This document shows, in pieces, positions 1 to 7,628 of a stretch of 29,324 nt of DNA; position 1 is the first letter of the stretch, and every line of letters starts with the position of its first letter. The notes under the pieces are model-generated. The model saw only the letters and a list, made by a program, of their open reading frames with translations. It was not told the DNA's origin and searched no databases. Made by a program: the position numbers and the translations under genes. The DNA is from UBA7703 sp034926785 (GTDB taxonomy: Bacteria; Bacillota; Clostridia; Christensenellales; CAG-138): positions 1 through 29,324 of the forward strand of contig JAYFQU010000022.1 of NCBI GenBank assembly GCA_034926785.1. The letters run 5' to 3'.

Positions 1-228
1 CACCGCGCGCTCGCCCAGCGACTCCGCGACGCTCTTGGCCAGCGGCTCATTCAAGTCCGCAACCACCACGCTGGCGCCCTCGCGATAGAGTTCCTCCGCG
101 ATGCCCTTGCCAAACCCCTGCGCGCTGCCCGTCACGACCGCGATCTTGCCGCCCAACCGGCCCGCGATCCGCGCTCTGCTGTGAACCTCCCGCGCAGCCT
201 TTTGCTCCCATTTCGTTAGATCAATCAT
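1..228 (-). CDS. Short-chain dehydrogenase/reductase (SDR), N-terminal part, runs off the window
   Basis: Only the first 76 codons are present; the gene continues past base 1. After about 25 leading residues it has an SDR Rossmann start: KIAVVTGSAQGFGKG (glycine motif TGxxxGxG, about residues 33-40), followed by the second strand ASVVVADLNE, whose acidic end suggests NAD(H) preference. The start is fixed by an ATGA overlap with the stop codon of the upstream sugar kinase (225-228), so the two are probably translationally coupled. As the last visible gene of the fucose operon it probably reduces or oxidises a sugar, sugar phosphate or lactaldehyde intermediate, but the substrate cannot be read from this fragment. 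The protein begins directly with the SDR fold, so it is not the aldolase-SDR fusion found in some rhamnose operons, unless an aldolase gene lies further on. Confidence 0.85.
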   Translation of the reverse strand, partial: MIDLTKWEQKAAREVHSRARIAGRLGGKIAVVTGSAQGFGKGIAEELYREGASVVVADLNEPLAKSVAESLGERAV

Positions 229-1703
229 GCCTGTTTCATCTCCATATCGTTCCGCAACCGCCCGTATGCGTCCTCCCATTGCTGGGAGTGGCGGCTTTCA
301 TACCGCTCCGTGGCAAACGAAGCGCGAACAACCGCGCGCGCGTCCTCCACGCCGCCCAATTCGCCCAACGCGACCGCCTGCAAAAGCAGGTTGCCGACGC
401 AGGCGCTCTCCACCGGCCCAGCGATAACGGTTCGCCCCGTCGCATCCGCTGCGAGCTGGTTCATCAGCTTGTTCTTGGTTCCACCGCCAACGATATTCAG
501 ACGGTCGATTCTTGCGCCGCTGAACGTCTCCAGCGTTTCCAGCGCGTATCGATACTTCAGCGCCAGACTATCGTAGATGCAGCGGGCGACCTGCCCGACC
601 GTCTGCGGTACGGGTTGATTGGTTCGCGCGCAATAGTCCTGAATCTTCCTTTGCATGTTGCCTGCGGCGTAGAAGCCGAGGTCGTCGGTATCGATGATGC
701 TCACGAGCCCCTCGCTCTGGCGAGCCTGCTCGTCGATCTCGTCATAGCTCAGGAAAATCCCTTGCTTCTGCCAATCCCGGCGGCACTCCTGCACGAGCCA
801 GAGTCCCATGATGTTTTTAAGCAATCGAAACGTGCCTTGCACCGTACCTTCGTTGGAAAAGTTCGCACGGAGCACCGCGCTGCTCTTGACCGGTTTTTCG
901 GTCTCCACGCCGAAGAGCGACCAGGTGCCGCTGGAGCAAAACGCAAAGCTTCCCTCCCCCGGAATCGCCGCGACGGCGGACGCCGTATCGTGTGTGCCAA
1001 CCGCCGCGAACGGAACGCGCGAGATGCCGAGTTCCTCCGCAACCGCCTCGCGGATCTTGCCGCGCAGCGTGCCCGCGAAATCCACAGAGGTAAAGAGGTT
1101 TTTCGGAATTCCGAACATGCGCATCGTCTCCTCGTCCCAGCGGCGACGTTCGCCGTCGTAGAGCATGCTGGTGGTGGCGATGGTATACTCCGTCTGCCGC
1201 TCGCCCGTGAAGAAATAGCCGTAAAGATCCGGCGAGAAGAGCAGTGTTTCGGCGTGTTGCAGCGCGGGATCGGCCTCCTGCACGCGCGCATAGAGCTGAT
1301 AGACCGTGTTAAACGGCATGCTCGCAATGCCCGTGCGGGAAAAAAGCGCCTGCTGCGGCACCACGCCGTGCACCAGCGCCATCTGCGCCTCCGTCCCGTT
1401 GCGATAGCAGCGGGGATTGCCCAGCAGCGCGCCGTTTTTATCGATCAGGCCGAAGTCCACGCCCCAGGTGTCGATGCCGAAGCAGTCCGCCTCCAGCCCG
1501 TCATGCTTGAGCTTGAGGAAGGACTCCTTGAGGTTTCGATAAAGCCCCAGTGCATCCCAATAATACAGTCCGTTTTGCTCGACCATCGGGTTGTCAAAGC
1601 GATGCACCTCGGAGAGTTCGACACGGGCGCCATCGAACGCGCCTAGCACGGCGCGCCCGTTAGACGCGCCCAGATCAAACGCGAGCAGCCGCTTCTTCTT
1701 CAT
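225..1703 (-). CDS. Rhamnulokinase-family (FGGY) sugar kinase, probably L-fuculokinase
   Basis: This 492-aa FGGY-family kinase phosphorylates a ketose with ATP. Visible motifs are the N-terminal phosphate-binding FDLGASNGR (residues 9-17), the substrate-region GIDTWGVDFGLID (76-88), a likely catalytic Asp239 in VGTHDTASAV, and the SSGTWSL segment (257-263). These match the RhaB branch rather than the classical E. coli FucK branch. It lies between fucU (4-bp ATGA overlap at 1700-1703) and an SDR (4-bp overlap at 225-228), downstream of fucI. The likely substrate here is therefore L-fuculose, the FucI product; this is inferred from context. L-rhamnulose is the main alternative, but no rhamnose isomerase is visible. 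The length is normal for the family, and no damage is seen. Confidence 0.9.
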   Translation of the reverse strand: MKKKRLLAFDLGASNGRAVLGAFDGARVELSEVHRFDNPMVEQNGLYYWDALGLYRNLKESFLKLKHDGLEADCFGIDTWGVDFGLIDKNGALLGNPRCYRNGTEAQMALVHGVVPQQALFSRTGIASMPFNTVYQLYARVQEADPALQHAETLLFSPDLYGYFFTGERQTEYTIATTSMLYDGERRRWDEETMRMFGIPKNLFTSVDFAGTLRGKIREAVAEELGISRVPFAAVGTHDTASAVAAIPGEGSFAFCSSGTWSLFGVETEKPVKSSAVLRANFSNEGTVQGTFRLLKNIMGLWLVQECRRDWQKQGIFLSYDEIDEQARQSEGLVSIIDTDDLGFYAAGNMQRKIQDYCARTNQPVPQTVGQVARCIYDSLALKYRYALETLETFSGARIDRLNIVGGGTKNKLMNQLAADATGRTVIAGPVESACVGNLLLQAVALGELGGVEDARAVVRASFATERYESRHSQQWEDAYGRLRNDMEMKQA

Positions 1704-2146
1704 TTGATAACGCCCTTTTGCAGAATAATGTTGGCATAGATCGCTTCTTCGCCCGTCTGGACGATCACCGCGCAGGAGTCCGCCTTATCGTAAAAGGCAT
1801 AGCGCTCATACCGCGCCACGGCGGACGCGCCGCGCGCATCGTGCTTTGCGACGATGGTACGGTAGGTGTCGTGGATCGGAATCTGCAGACCCGCGTCACG
1901 CGCGTCCACATCCATGACGATCGCCGGTTCGTCGGTGTATCGATCCAGCGGCATGAGCTGGAGAATCGCTTCCATCAGCGCGGGTACGCCAAGACCATCC
2001 GCGCGGATAAACGTCGCCCCGCAGCGTGCGGCCGCACTCTTGCCGGGATAGTTCGCGTCTGCCAACAGCAGCTTGTCCCCGTGCCCCAGTTCGCAAAGCG
2101 CCTTGATGAGCTCCGGCGAGAGAATTTTTGGAATATTCAGCAGCAT
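1700..2146 (-). CDS. fucU: L-fucose mutarotase, FucU/RbsD family
   Basis: The 148-aa protein belongs to the RbsD/FucU mutarotase family, small cytoplasmic oligomers that interconvert the alpha and beta anomers of L-fucose so that the isomerase gets its preferred anomer. The family's GHGD signature (His22, Asp24) and LLLADANYP follow the first helix, and the C-terminal YANIILQKGV strand is present. E. coli FucU is about 140 aa, so the length fits. FucU is favoured over RbsD because fucI lies just upstream. The ATG is preceded by GAGGGG, and the stop overlaps the kinase start by ATGA. A terminator-like hairpin separates it from fucI, so it may be expressed at a lower level than fucI. Confidence 0.93.
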   Translation of the reverse strand: MLLNIPKILSPELIKALCELGHGDKLLLADANYPGKSAAARCGATFIRADGLGVPALMEAILQLMPLDRYTDEPAIVMDVDARDAGLQIPIHDTYRTIVAKHDARGASAVARYERYAFYDKADSCAVIVQTGEEAIYANIILQKGVIK

Positions 2147-2220
2147 AATTCGTTCCCCTCATTCAATCACATTCATACAGTTTCCCGGGATCTATCCACT
2201 GCTATGCGGCCTTGCCCCGG

Positions 2221-2272
2221 AAAAAAACGTTCGCGCCGACGGCTGCATGACGCAAGACCGGCAGCGCGAACG
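2221..2272 (-). terminator. Terminator-like hairpin inside the fuc operon, between fucI and fucU
   Basis: Read on the minus strand, CGTTCGCGC (2272-2264) pairs with GCGCGAACG (2236-2228), with further GC pairing inside, and is followed directly by seven T (2227-2221). A smaller hairpin, ACCGATT/AATCGGT, lies between it and the fucI stop. The shape is that of an intrinsic terminator, but fucU and the kinase lie downstream with no clear promoter of their own. It is therefore more likely a partial terminator or a 3'-end stabiliser for the fucI part of the transcript. Confidence 0.7.
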
Positions 2273-2304
2273 CATCCTTGACCGATTAAACCAATCGGTG
2301 TCCC

Positions 2305-4092
2305 TTATTTGTACATGGGTCCGTAGGCGGCGCAGGCGCGATAGTCCGCTCCCTCCAGATCATCCGTGCCAAACGCACTCCACGCGGCGGGCCGGAAGAC
2401 CCGGTCGCTTGAGACATTGTGCATGGAAACAGGAATGCGCAGCATGGAGGCCATGGAGATCAAGCGATCCCCAATGTGCCCGTAGCAGAACGCGCCGTGG
2501 TTCGCACCCCAGTTGGCCATGACGCTGTACACATCCGTGAACGCGCCCTTGCCGGTCAGGATCGGCGCAAACCAGGTCGTCGGCCAGGTCTTATCCGTGC
2601 GCTCGTCGAGCGTCTTATGCACATCCGCATCCAGCTCGCAGGTATATCCTTCCGCCAACTGCAGAACGGGGCCGAGGCCCTTGACGATATTCAGCCGCGC
2701 CATGGTGACAGGCATGCCGCCGCGCGTACCGTTGATAAAGTGCGAAGAATATCCGCCCCCACGAAAATAGAACTGATCCGCCGCGCACCAGTCGGTGCTC
2801 TTAAGGCAGGCTTTTGCGTCGGCATCGATCATGTCATAAAAGGGCTTGATAACAGGGCTGCCACCCTTGTCCGAAACTGCGCCCGTACCGTCGAGGGAGG
2901 CTGCGCCGGAGTTAATCAGGTGGATGATGCCGTTCTTGGCATGTCCCTTGAGCTCCTTGCCGGTGACGCGCTTGACCGCTTCGGGGCTCCAGTAGGTGCG
3001 GACATCCGCAAAGATTCCGGGCCGGTTGGTCAGCAGGTGCTCGAAGAGCATCGTCATGGCGTTAAGCGTGTCATTCTCGGTACCGACCACAAATGCTTCT
3101 CTGAGTCCGTTCCAGTCAAACTGGCTGTTGAGCATCGCCTCTAAAAAATCAAAGTTCGGCTTATAGTCCGTCCACTGGCGCTGGCCCTGGATGCCGGCGA
3201 CAATGGCGTTGTGCCCACAGGATTCCTCAACGAATCCCATCTCGGCCAGGCGCGGGTTACCGATCATCAGATCGCGCACGATCAGCATGCTCTTGACGAC
3301 AAACGCCCACTGCTCGTCCTTCTCCGCACGGGTGAACTGCATGTCCGCCGGGTTTTTGTCCAGACCCTCGTGGCAGAATTCACGCGTCCATTTCAGCGCG
3401 CGCTCAAACTCCTCGTGATCGTAGATTCCCTTGTCAATGCGACGGAGGATCTCGGTCTCGTCGACGCTCTCGCTGCGCATGCCGAAATATTCGTACATGG
3501 TTTCCTGATTCAGAATACTGCCCGCGATGCCCATACACATGGAGCCGATCTGCAGATAGCTGTTCTGGCGCATCGCCTTTGCCGCAATCGCTGCCTGCGC
3601 AAAGAGCAATATCTTTTTTGCGACATCCTCCGGAATCTCGGTGTCGGTCGCGTCTTTTACGTCGTGTCCATAAATGCCGAAAGCGGGCAGACCCTTCTGT
3701 GCGTGCGCCGCGAGCACCGCCGCGAGGAACACCGCACCCGGGCGTTCTGTTCCGTTAAAGCCCCAGACCGCCTTGACCGTCAGCGGATCAAAGTCCATAA
3801 CCTCCGTAGAATAGCACCAGCAGGGCGAAACGCTCAGGGTAATACCCACGCCCGACTTTTCAAACTTCGCCTGGCAGGCCGCCGCCTCCTTGACGCCGCC
3901 GATGGTGGTATCCGCAAGGATGACCTCAACCGGATCCCCGTTGGGATAGCGCAGATTGTCGCGAATCAGCTTTGCCGCGGCCTTCGCCATATTCATCGTC
4001 TGGTCTTCCAGACCCTCACGCACGCCGTTTCTCCGCCCGTCGATGCAGGGACGGATGCCGATTTTCGGCAGATCGATCGCATATCGGTTCAT
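2305..4092 (-). CDS. fucI: L-fucose isomerase
   Basis: This cytoplasmic, Mn-dependent ketol isomerase converts L-fucose to L-fuculose and often also acts on D-arabinose. The 595-aa length matches E. coli FucI (591 aa). The three residues known from that enzyme as metal ligands and catalytic groups are visible: Glu339 in VVGTENDTLN, Asp363 in GIFADVRTYW and His532 in WGANHGAF. The N-terminal PKIGIRPCIDGRRNGVRE is typical of the family. The start is supported by AAGGAG about 8 nt upstream. It is the first enzyme gene after the LacI regulator (134-bp gap) and is followed by fucU, the kinase and the SDR on the same strand. Confidence 0.97.
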   Translation of the reverse strand: MNRYAIDLPKIGIRPCIDGRRNGVREGLEDQTMNMAKAAAKLIRDNLRYPNGDPVEVILADTTIGGVKEAAACQAKFEKSGVGITLSVSPCWCYSTEVMDFDPLTVKAVWGFNGTERPGAVFLAAVLAAHAQKGLPAFGIYGHDVKDATDTEIPEDVAKKILLFAQAAIAAKAMRQNSYLQIGSMCMGIAGSILNQETMYEYFGMRSESVDETEILRRIDKGIYDHEEFERALKWTREFCHEGLDKNPADMQFTRAEKDEQWAFVVKSMLIVRDLMIGNPRLAEMGFVEESCGHNAIVAGIQGQRQWTDYKPNFDFLEAMLNSQFDWNGLREAFVVGTENDTLNAMTMLFEHLLTNRPGIFADVRTYWSPEAVKRVTGKELKGHAKNGIIHLINSGAASLDGTGAVSDKGGSPVIKPFYDMIDADAKACLKSTDWCAADQFYFRGGGYSSHFINGTRGGMPVTMARLNIVKGLGPVLQLAEGYTCELDADVHKTLDERTDKTWPTTWFAPILTGKGAFTDVYSVMANWGANHGAFCYGHIGDRLISMASMLRIPVSMHNVSSDRVFRPAAWSAFGTDDLEGADYRACAAYGPMYK

Positions 4093-4226
4093 ACTGTTTC
4101 TCCTTCTGTTTGCTGTAGCTTATCTTGTTTCCGCCGGTTTCAACCTGCGGGATTTGCCGGAGGGGATGGGATCGTTTTCCCGACGTCTGCTCAGCGCGGA
4201 ATCAAGAATCGTACGGCGCGCAGCCA

Positions 4227-5258
4227 TTATTCCTGATAGATCCGGTTGTGCAGATAGCTCTTGAGGCGAATGACCTGCGGATGCGGCAGGGTCTCGCCTG
4301 CCATCCGTTTGAGCAGAATCTCGGCCGCCTTCTGGCCCATCAACTGGGTGGGCTGCTCTACAATGGAGAGCGGCGGGGAGACGATTCGGCAGAGATCCAC
4401 CGCGTCAAACCCGACAAACCCGATATCCTTGCCCAGGATGACGTTGCGTTCGTGCGCCGCGGTGACGGCGCCCATGGTCATGTCGTAGTTGGTGACGCAA
4501 AGCGCGGTGGGCGGGGTCTCCATATCCATAAAATTATTAAACTGACGATAGCCGGATTCAAAGTCATAGCGCCCAATCTGGATGAGGTCCTCTTTTTGGC
4601 CGGATTTGGCATTTTTTCCCGTCTCAATCTGGATTCCATAGTCCTCCAGCGCACGCCGATAGCCGACCATTCTCTCGTTTGCAGTGGAGATATCCAGCGG
4701 GCCGACGATGATGCCGATGTGGCGGTGCCCCGCGTTGATGAGCTGCTCCACCGCGCCATAGGTCGCGTTGAGGTTGTCAATCACGATGCTGTCACAGACA
4801 AAGCCCGGGATGGTTCGATCTACAAGCACCATAGGCATCTCGCTGCCGCGCGCATTGCGAATTTCGTTGAGCTCTTTTGCCGAAACATGCTGCGCGGCAA
4901 GGACGATTCCGTCTACATTATTGTTGCAAAGCACGCGGAGCTTCTCAAGCTCCAGATCCCGGTCAAAATCGTAGCTGCAGACAAAGGACGTATATCCCGC
5001 CTCGCGCAGCGTCTGATCCAGAGAGGAGATTACGCTTCCGAAAAAGGGGACGGACAACGTTGGCATCACAACGCCGACGGTCAGCGTCCGGTTGGTTTTC
5101 AGGCTTCTCGCGTTTCGGTTGACGCGATAACCCAAAGCCTCGACCGCTTCATCGATTCTCTGGCGGTTCTCATCGCGGACATTACCGCCGTTGAGATATT
5201 TCGAAATAGTCGCAAGCGATAATCCCGAAATTTTTGAAACATCTTTTATGGTTGACAA
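4227..5258 (-). CDS. LacI-family transcriptional regulator, probable fucose-locus repressor
   Basis: The 343-aa protein has the LacI/GalR layout. An N-terminal helix-turn-helix (residues 3-25, TIKDVSKISGLSLATISKYL) is followed by a hinge ending near residue 60 and a periplasmic-binding-protein-like sensor domain beginning TVGVVMPTLSVPFF. A typical late motif, IGFVGFDAVDLCRIVSPPLS, supports the family. It is the first gene of the minus-strand fuc unit and is divergent from the sugar ABC transporter. GAAACGTTTC-type operators occur at both divergent promoters and in its own leader (5484-5799), so it most likely represses itself, the fuc enzymes and the transporter. The inducer is presumably L-fucose or a derivative; that is inferred from context. 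Confidence 0.93.
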   Translation of the reverse strand: MSTIKDVSKISGLSLATISKYLNGGNVRDENRQRIDEAVEALGYRVNRNARSLKTNRTLTVGVVMPTLSVPFFGSVISSLDQTLREAGYTSFVCSYDFDRDLELEKLRVLCNNNVDGIVLAAQHVSAKELNEIRNARGSEMPMVLVDRTIPGFVCDSIVIDNLNATYGAVEQLINAGHRHIGIIVGPLDISTANERMVGYRRALEDYGIQIETGKNAKSGQKEDLIQIGRYDFESGYRQFNNFMDMETPPTALCVTNYDMTMGAVTAAHERNVILGKDIGFVGFDAVDLCRIVSPPLSIVEQPTQLMGQKAAEILLKRMAGETLPHPQVIRLKSYLHNRIYQE

Positions 5259-5483
5259 TGTGGTTACCTGCCATGCCGTATTAACGGTATTTAAATTTTG
5301 ATCGCATAAAACGAGGTCGCGGCCGTTCTGCCCGAATAAAGTTTCTCAATATTATACTATAAACTGCTGAAAACGCACTGTTTTCTTCGATATAACGGGC
5401 ACTTTTGCCGTTTTTACAAGCAGGTTTCTTGTCGTATCACGCCCTGGAGTTTGCCAAACGGATGCTGCACCGCAGTCCATAAA

Positions 5484-5495
5484 CGAACCGTTTCG
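5484..5495. promoter_or_regulatory. LacI-type operator candidate O1 in the regulator leader
   Basis: CGAACCGTTTCG differs at one base from the perfect palindrome CGAAACGTTTCG. It lies in the leader of the LacI gene, about 120 bp downstream of the minus-strand promoter at 5624-5653. It could act as an auxiliary site for looping or as a roadblock. Confidence 0.5.
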
Positions 5496-5600
5496 TCCAC
5501 TTTGTGTTGTTTATTCACCACTTATTGGATATATCGTCCGTTTTCATCGAATTGTCATGCGGCGATCCGCCCATTTGGCTATGGTTCGATAAGAATATAA

Positions 5601-5619
5601 CGAAACGTTTTTAGTTTCG
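5601..5619. promoter_or_regulatory. LacI-type operator candidate O2 at the minus-strand fuc promoter
   Basis: CGAAACGTTTTT (5601-5612) is an imperfect version of the palindrome. CGAAAC (5601-5606) and GTTTCG (5614-5619) also form a perfect 6-bp inverted repeat with a 7-bp spacer. The site begins just downstream of the -10 box of the regulator/fuc promoter and covers its predicted start site, where a repressor would block transcription. Confidence 0.6.
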
Positions 5620-5623
5620 GTTT

Positions 5624-5653
5624 ATTCTAGCATTCTATTCTGCACTCTGTCAA
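5624..5653 (-). promoter_or_regulatory. Sigma-A promoter for the lacI-fucI operon
   Basis: On the minus strand TTGACA (5653-5648) and TAGAAT (5629-5624) are separated by 18 bp. Transcription would start near 5617, inside operator O2, leaving a leader of about 360 nt before the regulator. A further TATAAT-like box on the same strand (5356-5351) has no good -35 partner. Confidence 0.75.
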
Positions 5654-5749
5654 GCGGAATCTCTACCGTTCGCTCGCAATTCACCAATAAAAACGCAAAT
5701 AAACTGTTGTATTTGTCTGTTTGCAAGGGATCTACACGCAAATTGGGTC

Positions 5750-5778
5750 TTGACTTCAAAAAACGCAAGTGTTACAAT
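5750..5778 (+). promoter_or_regulatory. Sigma-A promoter for the sugar ABC transporter operon
   Basis: TTGACT (5750-5755) and TACAAT (5773-5778) are separated by exactly 17 bp. The expected start is near 5785, immediately before operator O3. Nothing else upstream of the transporter genes matches the consensus as well. Confidence 0.8.
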
Positions 5779-5787
5779 TCAAAAAGA

Positions 5788-5799
5788 TGAAACGTTTCG
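5788..5799. promoter_or_regulatory. LacI-type operator candidate O3 at the transporter promoter
   Basis: TGAAACGTTTCG contains the perfect 10-bp palindrome GAAACGTTTC (5789-5798), the kind of CG-centred site used by LacI/GalR proteins. It lies about 10 bp downstream of the -10 box, at roughly +4 to +14. It is two bases too short between the TG and CA ends to be a standard CcpA cre box. Confidence 0.65.
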
Positions 5800-6122
5800 C
5801 TTTCATCCTTCTGCATGTTCTGCTCAATCAGTCTCCGACAAATCGCGAGAAACCGCAGGTGTTTTCCAGCAAACCGGCCGCCGGGTCGCCGATTCAACCC
5901 GCTTTATTCATTATTTATGGGTACGATCCATCGCGGCATTCGAACACAACCACCAAACCAATCCGGAACGAGCAAGAATATCTGGCCGCAAAACACCAGC
6001 GCATCGGTCTCTGTTTCGCTGAAATGAACGCGCGCTGCTGATTCGCCAGCCTATTTTACTCCGTCAGTTCCCTTTTTCGCAGGTTTTCTGTTATAAGAAT
6101 CCATAGATGATGAGGTGATACT
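5800..6122 (+). other. Long untranslated leader of the transporter operon
   Basis: About 320 nt lie between operator O3 and the ATPase start. Short reading frames cross this stretch, but they start upstream of or within the operator without a ribosome site. A long-range pairing CAGCGC (5997-6002) with GCGCTG (near 6034-6040) is possible. No known riboswitch was recognised. A GAGGTGAT ribosome site (6112-6119) precedes the TTG start of the next gene. Confidence 0.4.
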
Positions 6123-7622
6123 TTGTCTGAAACCGTATTGCAAATGACAGGGATTCAGAAGTTCTTTCCCGGCGTACATGCGCTCGACGGCGTGGATCTG
6201 ACGCTCCACGCGGGCGAGGTGCTCGCGCTGGTCGGTGAAAACGGCGCGGGCAAAAGCACGTTGATGAAGATTTTGACCGGTATCTACGCCAAGGATGGCG
6301 GTACGATCGAACTCTTCGGCAAAGAAGTTGAAATCCACTCCCCCGCGGAGGCGCAGAGCCTCGGCATCAGCATTATCCATCAGGAGCTCAACCTGCTCAA
6401 GGATCTCACCGTTGCGGAGAATATCTTCATCGGGCGCGAATCCACACGCGGTATCTTTCTTAATAAGAAAGAACAGAACCAAAAGGCGCAGGCGCTGCTC
6501 GATTCGCTCAACCTGAAGCTCAGCGCGACGACGCCGATCAAACGCCTCACCGTCGCCAAGCAGCAGATGGTTGAGATTGCAAAGGCGCTCTCGTTCCCGA
6601 GTACGCGCATCATGATTATGGATGAGCCTTCCGCCCCGCTGACGGATGCCGAGATACAAGAACTCTTCACCTTTATTCGTCAGCTCAAGGCAAAGGGCGT
6701 CGGTATCATCTACATCTCGCATCGCATGGACGAGCTTAAGCAGATCTCCGACCGGATCACGGTCATGCGGGACGGTCACACCGTCGGCACCGTGGATACC
6801 GCGGACGCGACGATGGACCAGATCATCAAGATGATGGTCGGCCGCGTGATCTACGAGGACCCGAAATCCACATCCAACGTGACAGAGGACTGCGAAGTCG
6901 TTCTGGAGGCGCGTAACCTCCGCTCGGACGATGTCAAAGACGTGTCTTTTGTTCTCCGCCGCGGCGAAATTCTCGGCTTTGCGGGCCTGATGGGCGCCGG
7001 GCGCACGGAGACGGCGCGCCTGCTCTTCGGCGCGGATAAGCGCGACGGCGGCGAAATTCTAGTCAAGGGTCAACCCGTGAAAATCAACAATCCCGTCGAT
7101 GCGGTCAAGGCCGGCATCGGTTACCTTTCCGAGGATCGCAAACAGTACGGTCTCTGCCTTGGCCTCTCCGTCTGTGACAACACCGTTCTGCCGACGCTGG
7201 AGCAATTCACAAAGGGTCCTTTTGTCAACGGGCGCGCCATCGCCCGCGCAGCCGGAGAATATGTCGATAAGATCGGCGTAAAAACCCCTTCGGTCAGCAC
7301 GCTGATCAAGTCGCTCTCCGGCGGCAATCAGCAAAAGGTGGTCATCTCCAAGTGGCTGCTGCGCAACTGCGATATCCTGATCTTTGACGAACCGACACGC
7401 GGTATCGACGTCGGTGCGAAAAGCGAGATCTACAAGCTGATGAATCACCTTGCCGCGCAGGGGAAATCGATCATCATGATCTCTTCGGAGCTGCCGGAGC
7501 TGCTGCGCATGAGTGACCGTATCGCGGTCATGAGCGAAGGCCGCCTCGTCGGCGAACTGTCGATCGAAAGCGCGAACCAGGAAAACATCATGTCCTACGC
7601 AACCATGCGGGAAGTGGAGTAA
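6123..7622 (+). CDS. Sugar ABC transporter ATPase, RbsA-like (two fused nucleotide-binding domains)
   Basis: The 499-aa protein has the RbsA/MglA/XylG layout of CUT2 sugar importers. The N-terminal domain has Walker A GENGAGKST (38-46), a degenerate signature RLTVAKQQ (141-148) and Walker B IMIMDEPS (163-170). The C-terminal domain has a degenerate Walker A GLMGAGRTE in which the usual Lys is replaced (288-296), a full signature LSGGNQQK (398-405) and Walker B ILIFDEPT (418-425). It energises sugar uptake at the cytoplasmic face. The start codon is TTG, chosen because an extended GAGGTGAT ribosome site lies just upstream. The permease follows 6 bp after its stop. Fucose is the likely cargo from context only. 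Confidence 0.95.
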   Translation: MSETVLQMTGIQKFFPGVHALDGVDLTLHAGEVLALVGENGAGKSTLMKILTGIYAKDGGTIELFGKEVEIHSPAEAQSLGISIIHQELNLLKDLTVAENIFIGRESTRGIFLNKKEQNQKAQALLDSLNLKLSATTPIKRLTVAKQQMVEIAKALSFPSTRIMIMDEPSAPLTDAEIQELFTFIRQLKAKGVGIIYISHRMDELKQISDRITVMRDGHTVGTVDTADATMDQIIKMMVGRVIYEDPKSTSNVTEDCEVVLEARNLRSDDVKDVSFVLRRGEILGFAGLMGAGRTETARLLFGADKRDGGEILVKGQPVKINNPVDAVKAGIGYLSEDRKQYGLCLGLSVCDNTVLPTLEQFTKGPFVNGRAIARAAGEYVDKIGVKTPSVSTLIKSLSGGNQQKVVISKWLLRNCDILIFDEPTRGIDVGAKSEIYKLMNHLAAQGKSIIMISSELPELLRMSDRIAVMSEGRLVGELSIESANQENIMSYATMREVE

Positions 7623-7628
7623 TAGAAT

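Noticed and set aside
279..1646. A 455-codon open frame on the plus strand, opposite the sugar kinase
   Set aside because: It mirrors the high-GC codon pattern of the real kinase gene on the other strand and has no recognisable domain or ribosome site.
2147..2304. A riboswitch between fucI and fucU
   Set aside because: The structure seen is fully explained by a small hairpin and a terminator-like stem; no known aptamer core is visible.
5788..5799. A CcpA catabolite-response (cre) site
   Set aside because: The TG...CG spacing is one base shorter than in the cre consensus; a LacI-paralogue operator explains the palindrome better.
5750..6041. Overlapping 70-90-codon frames upstream of the sugar transporter
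   Set aside because: They begin at the promoter or inside the operator without a ribosome site and encode nothing recognisable.
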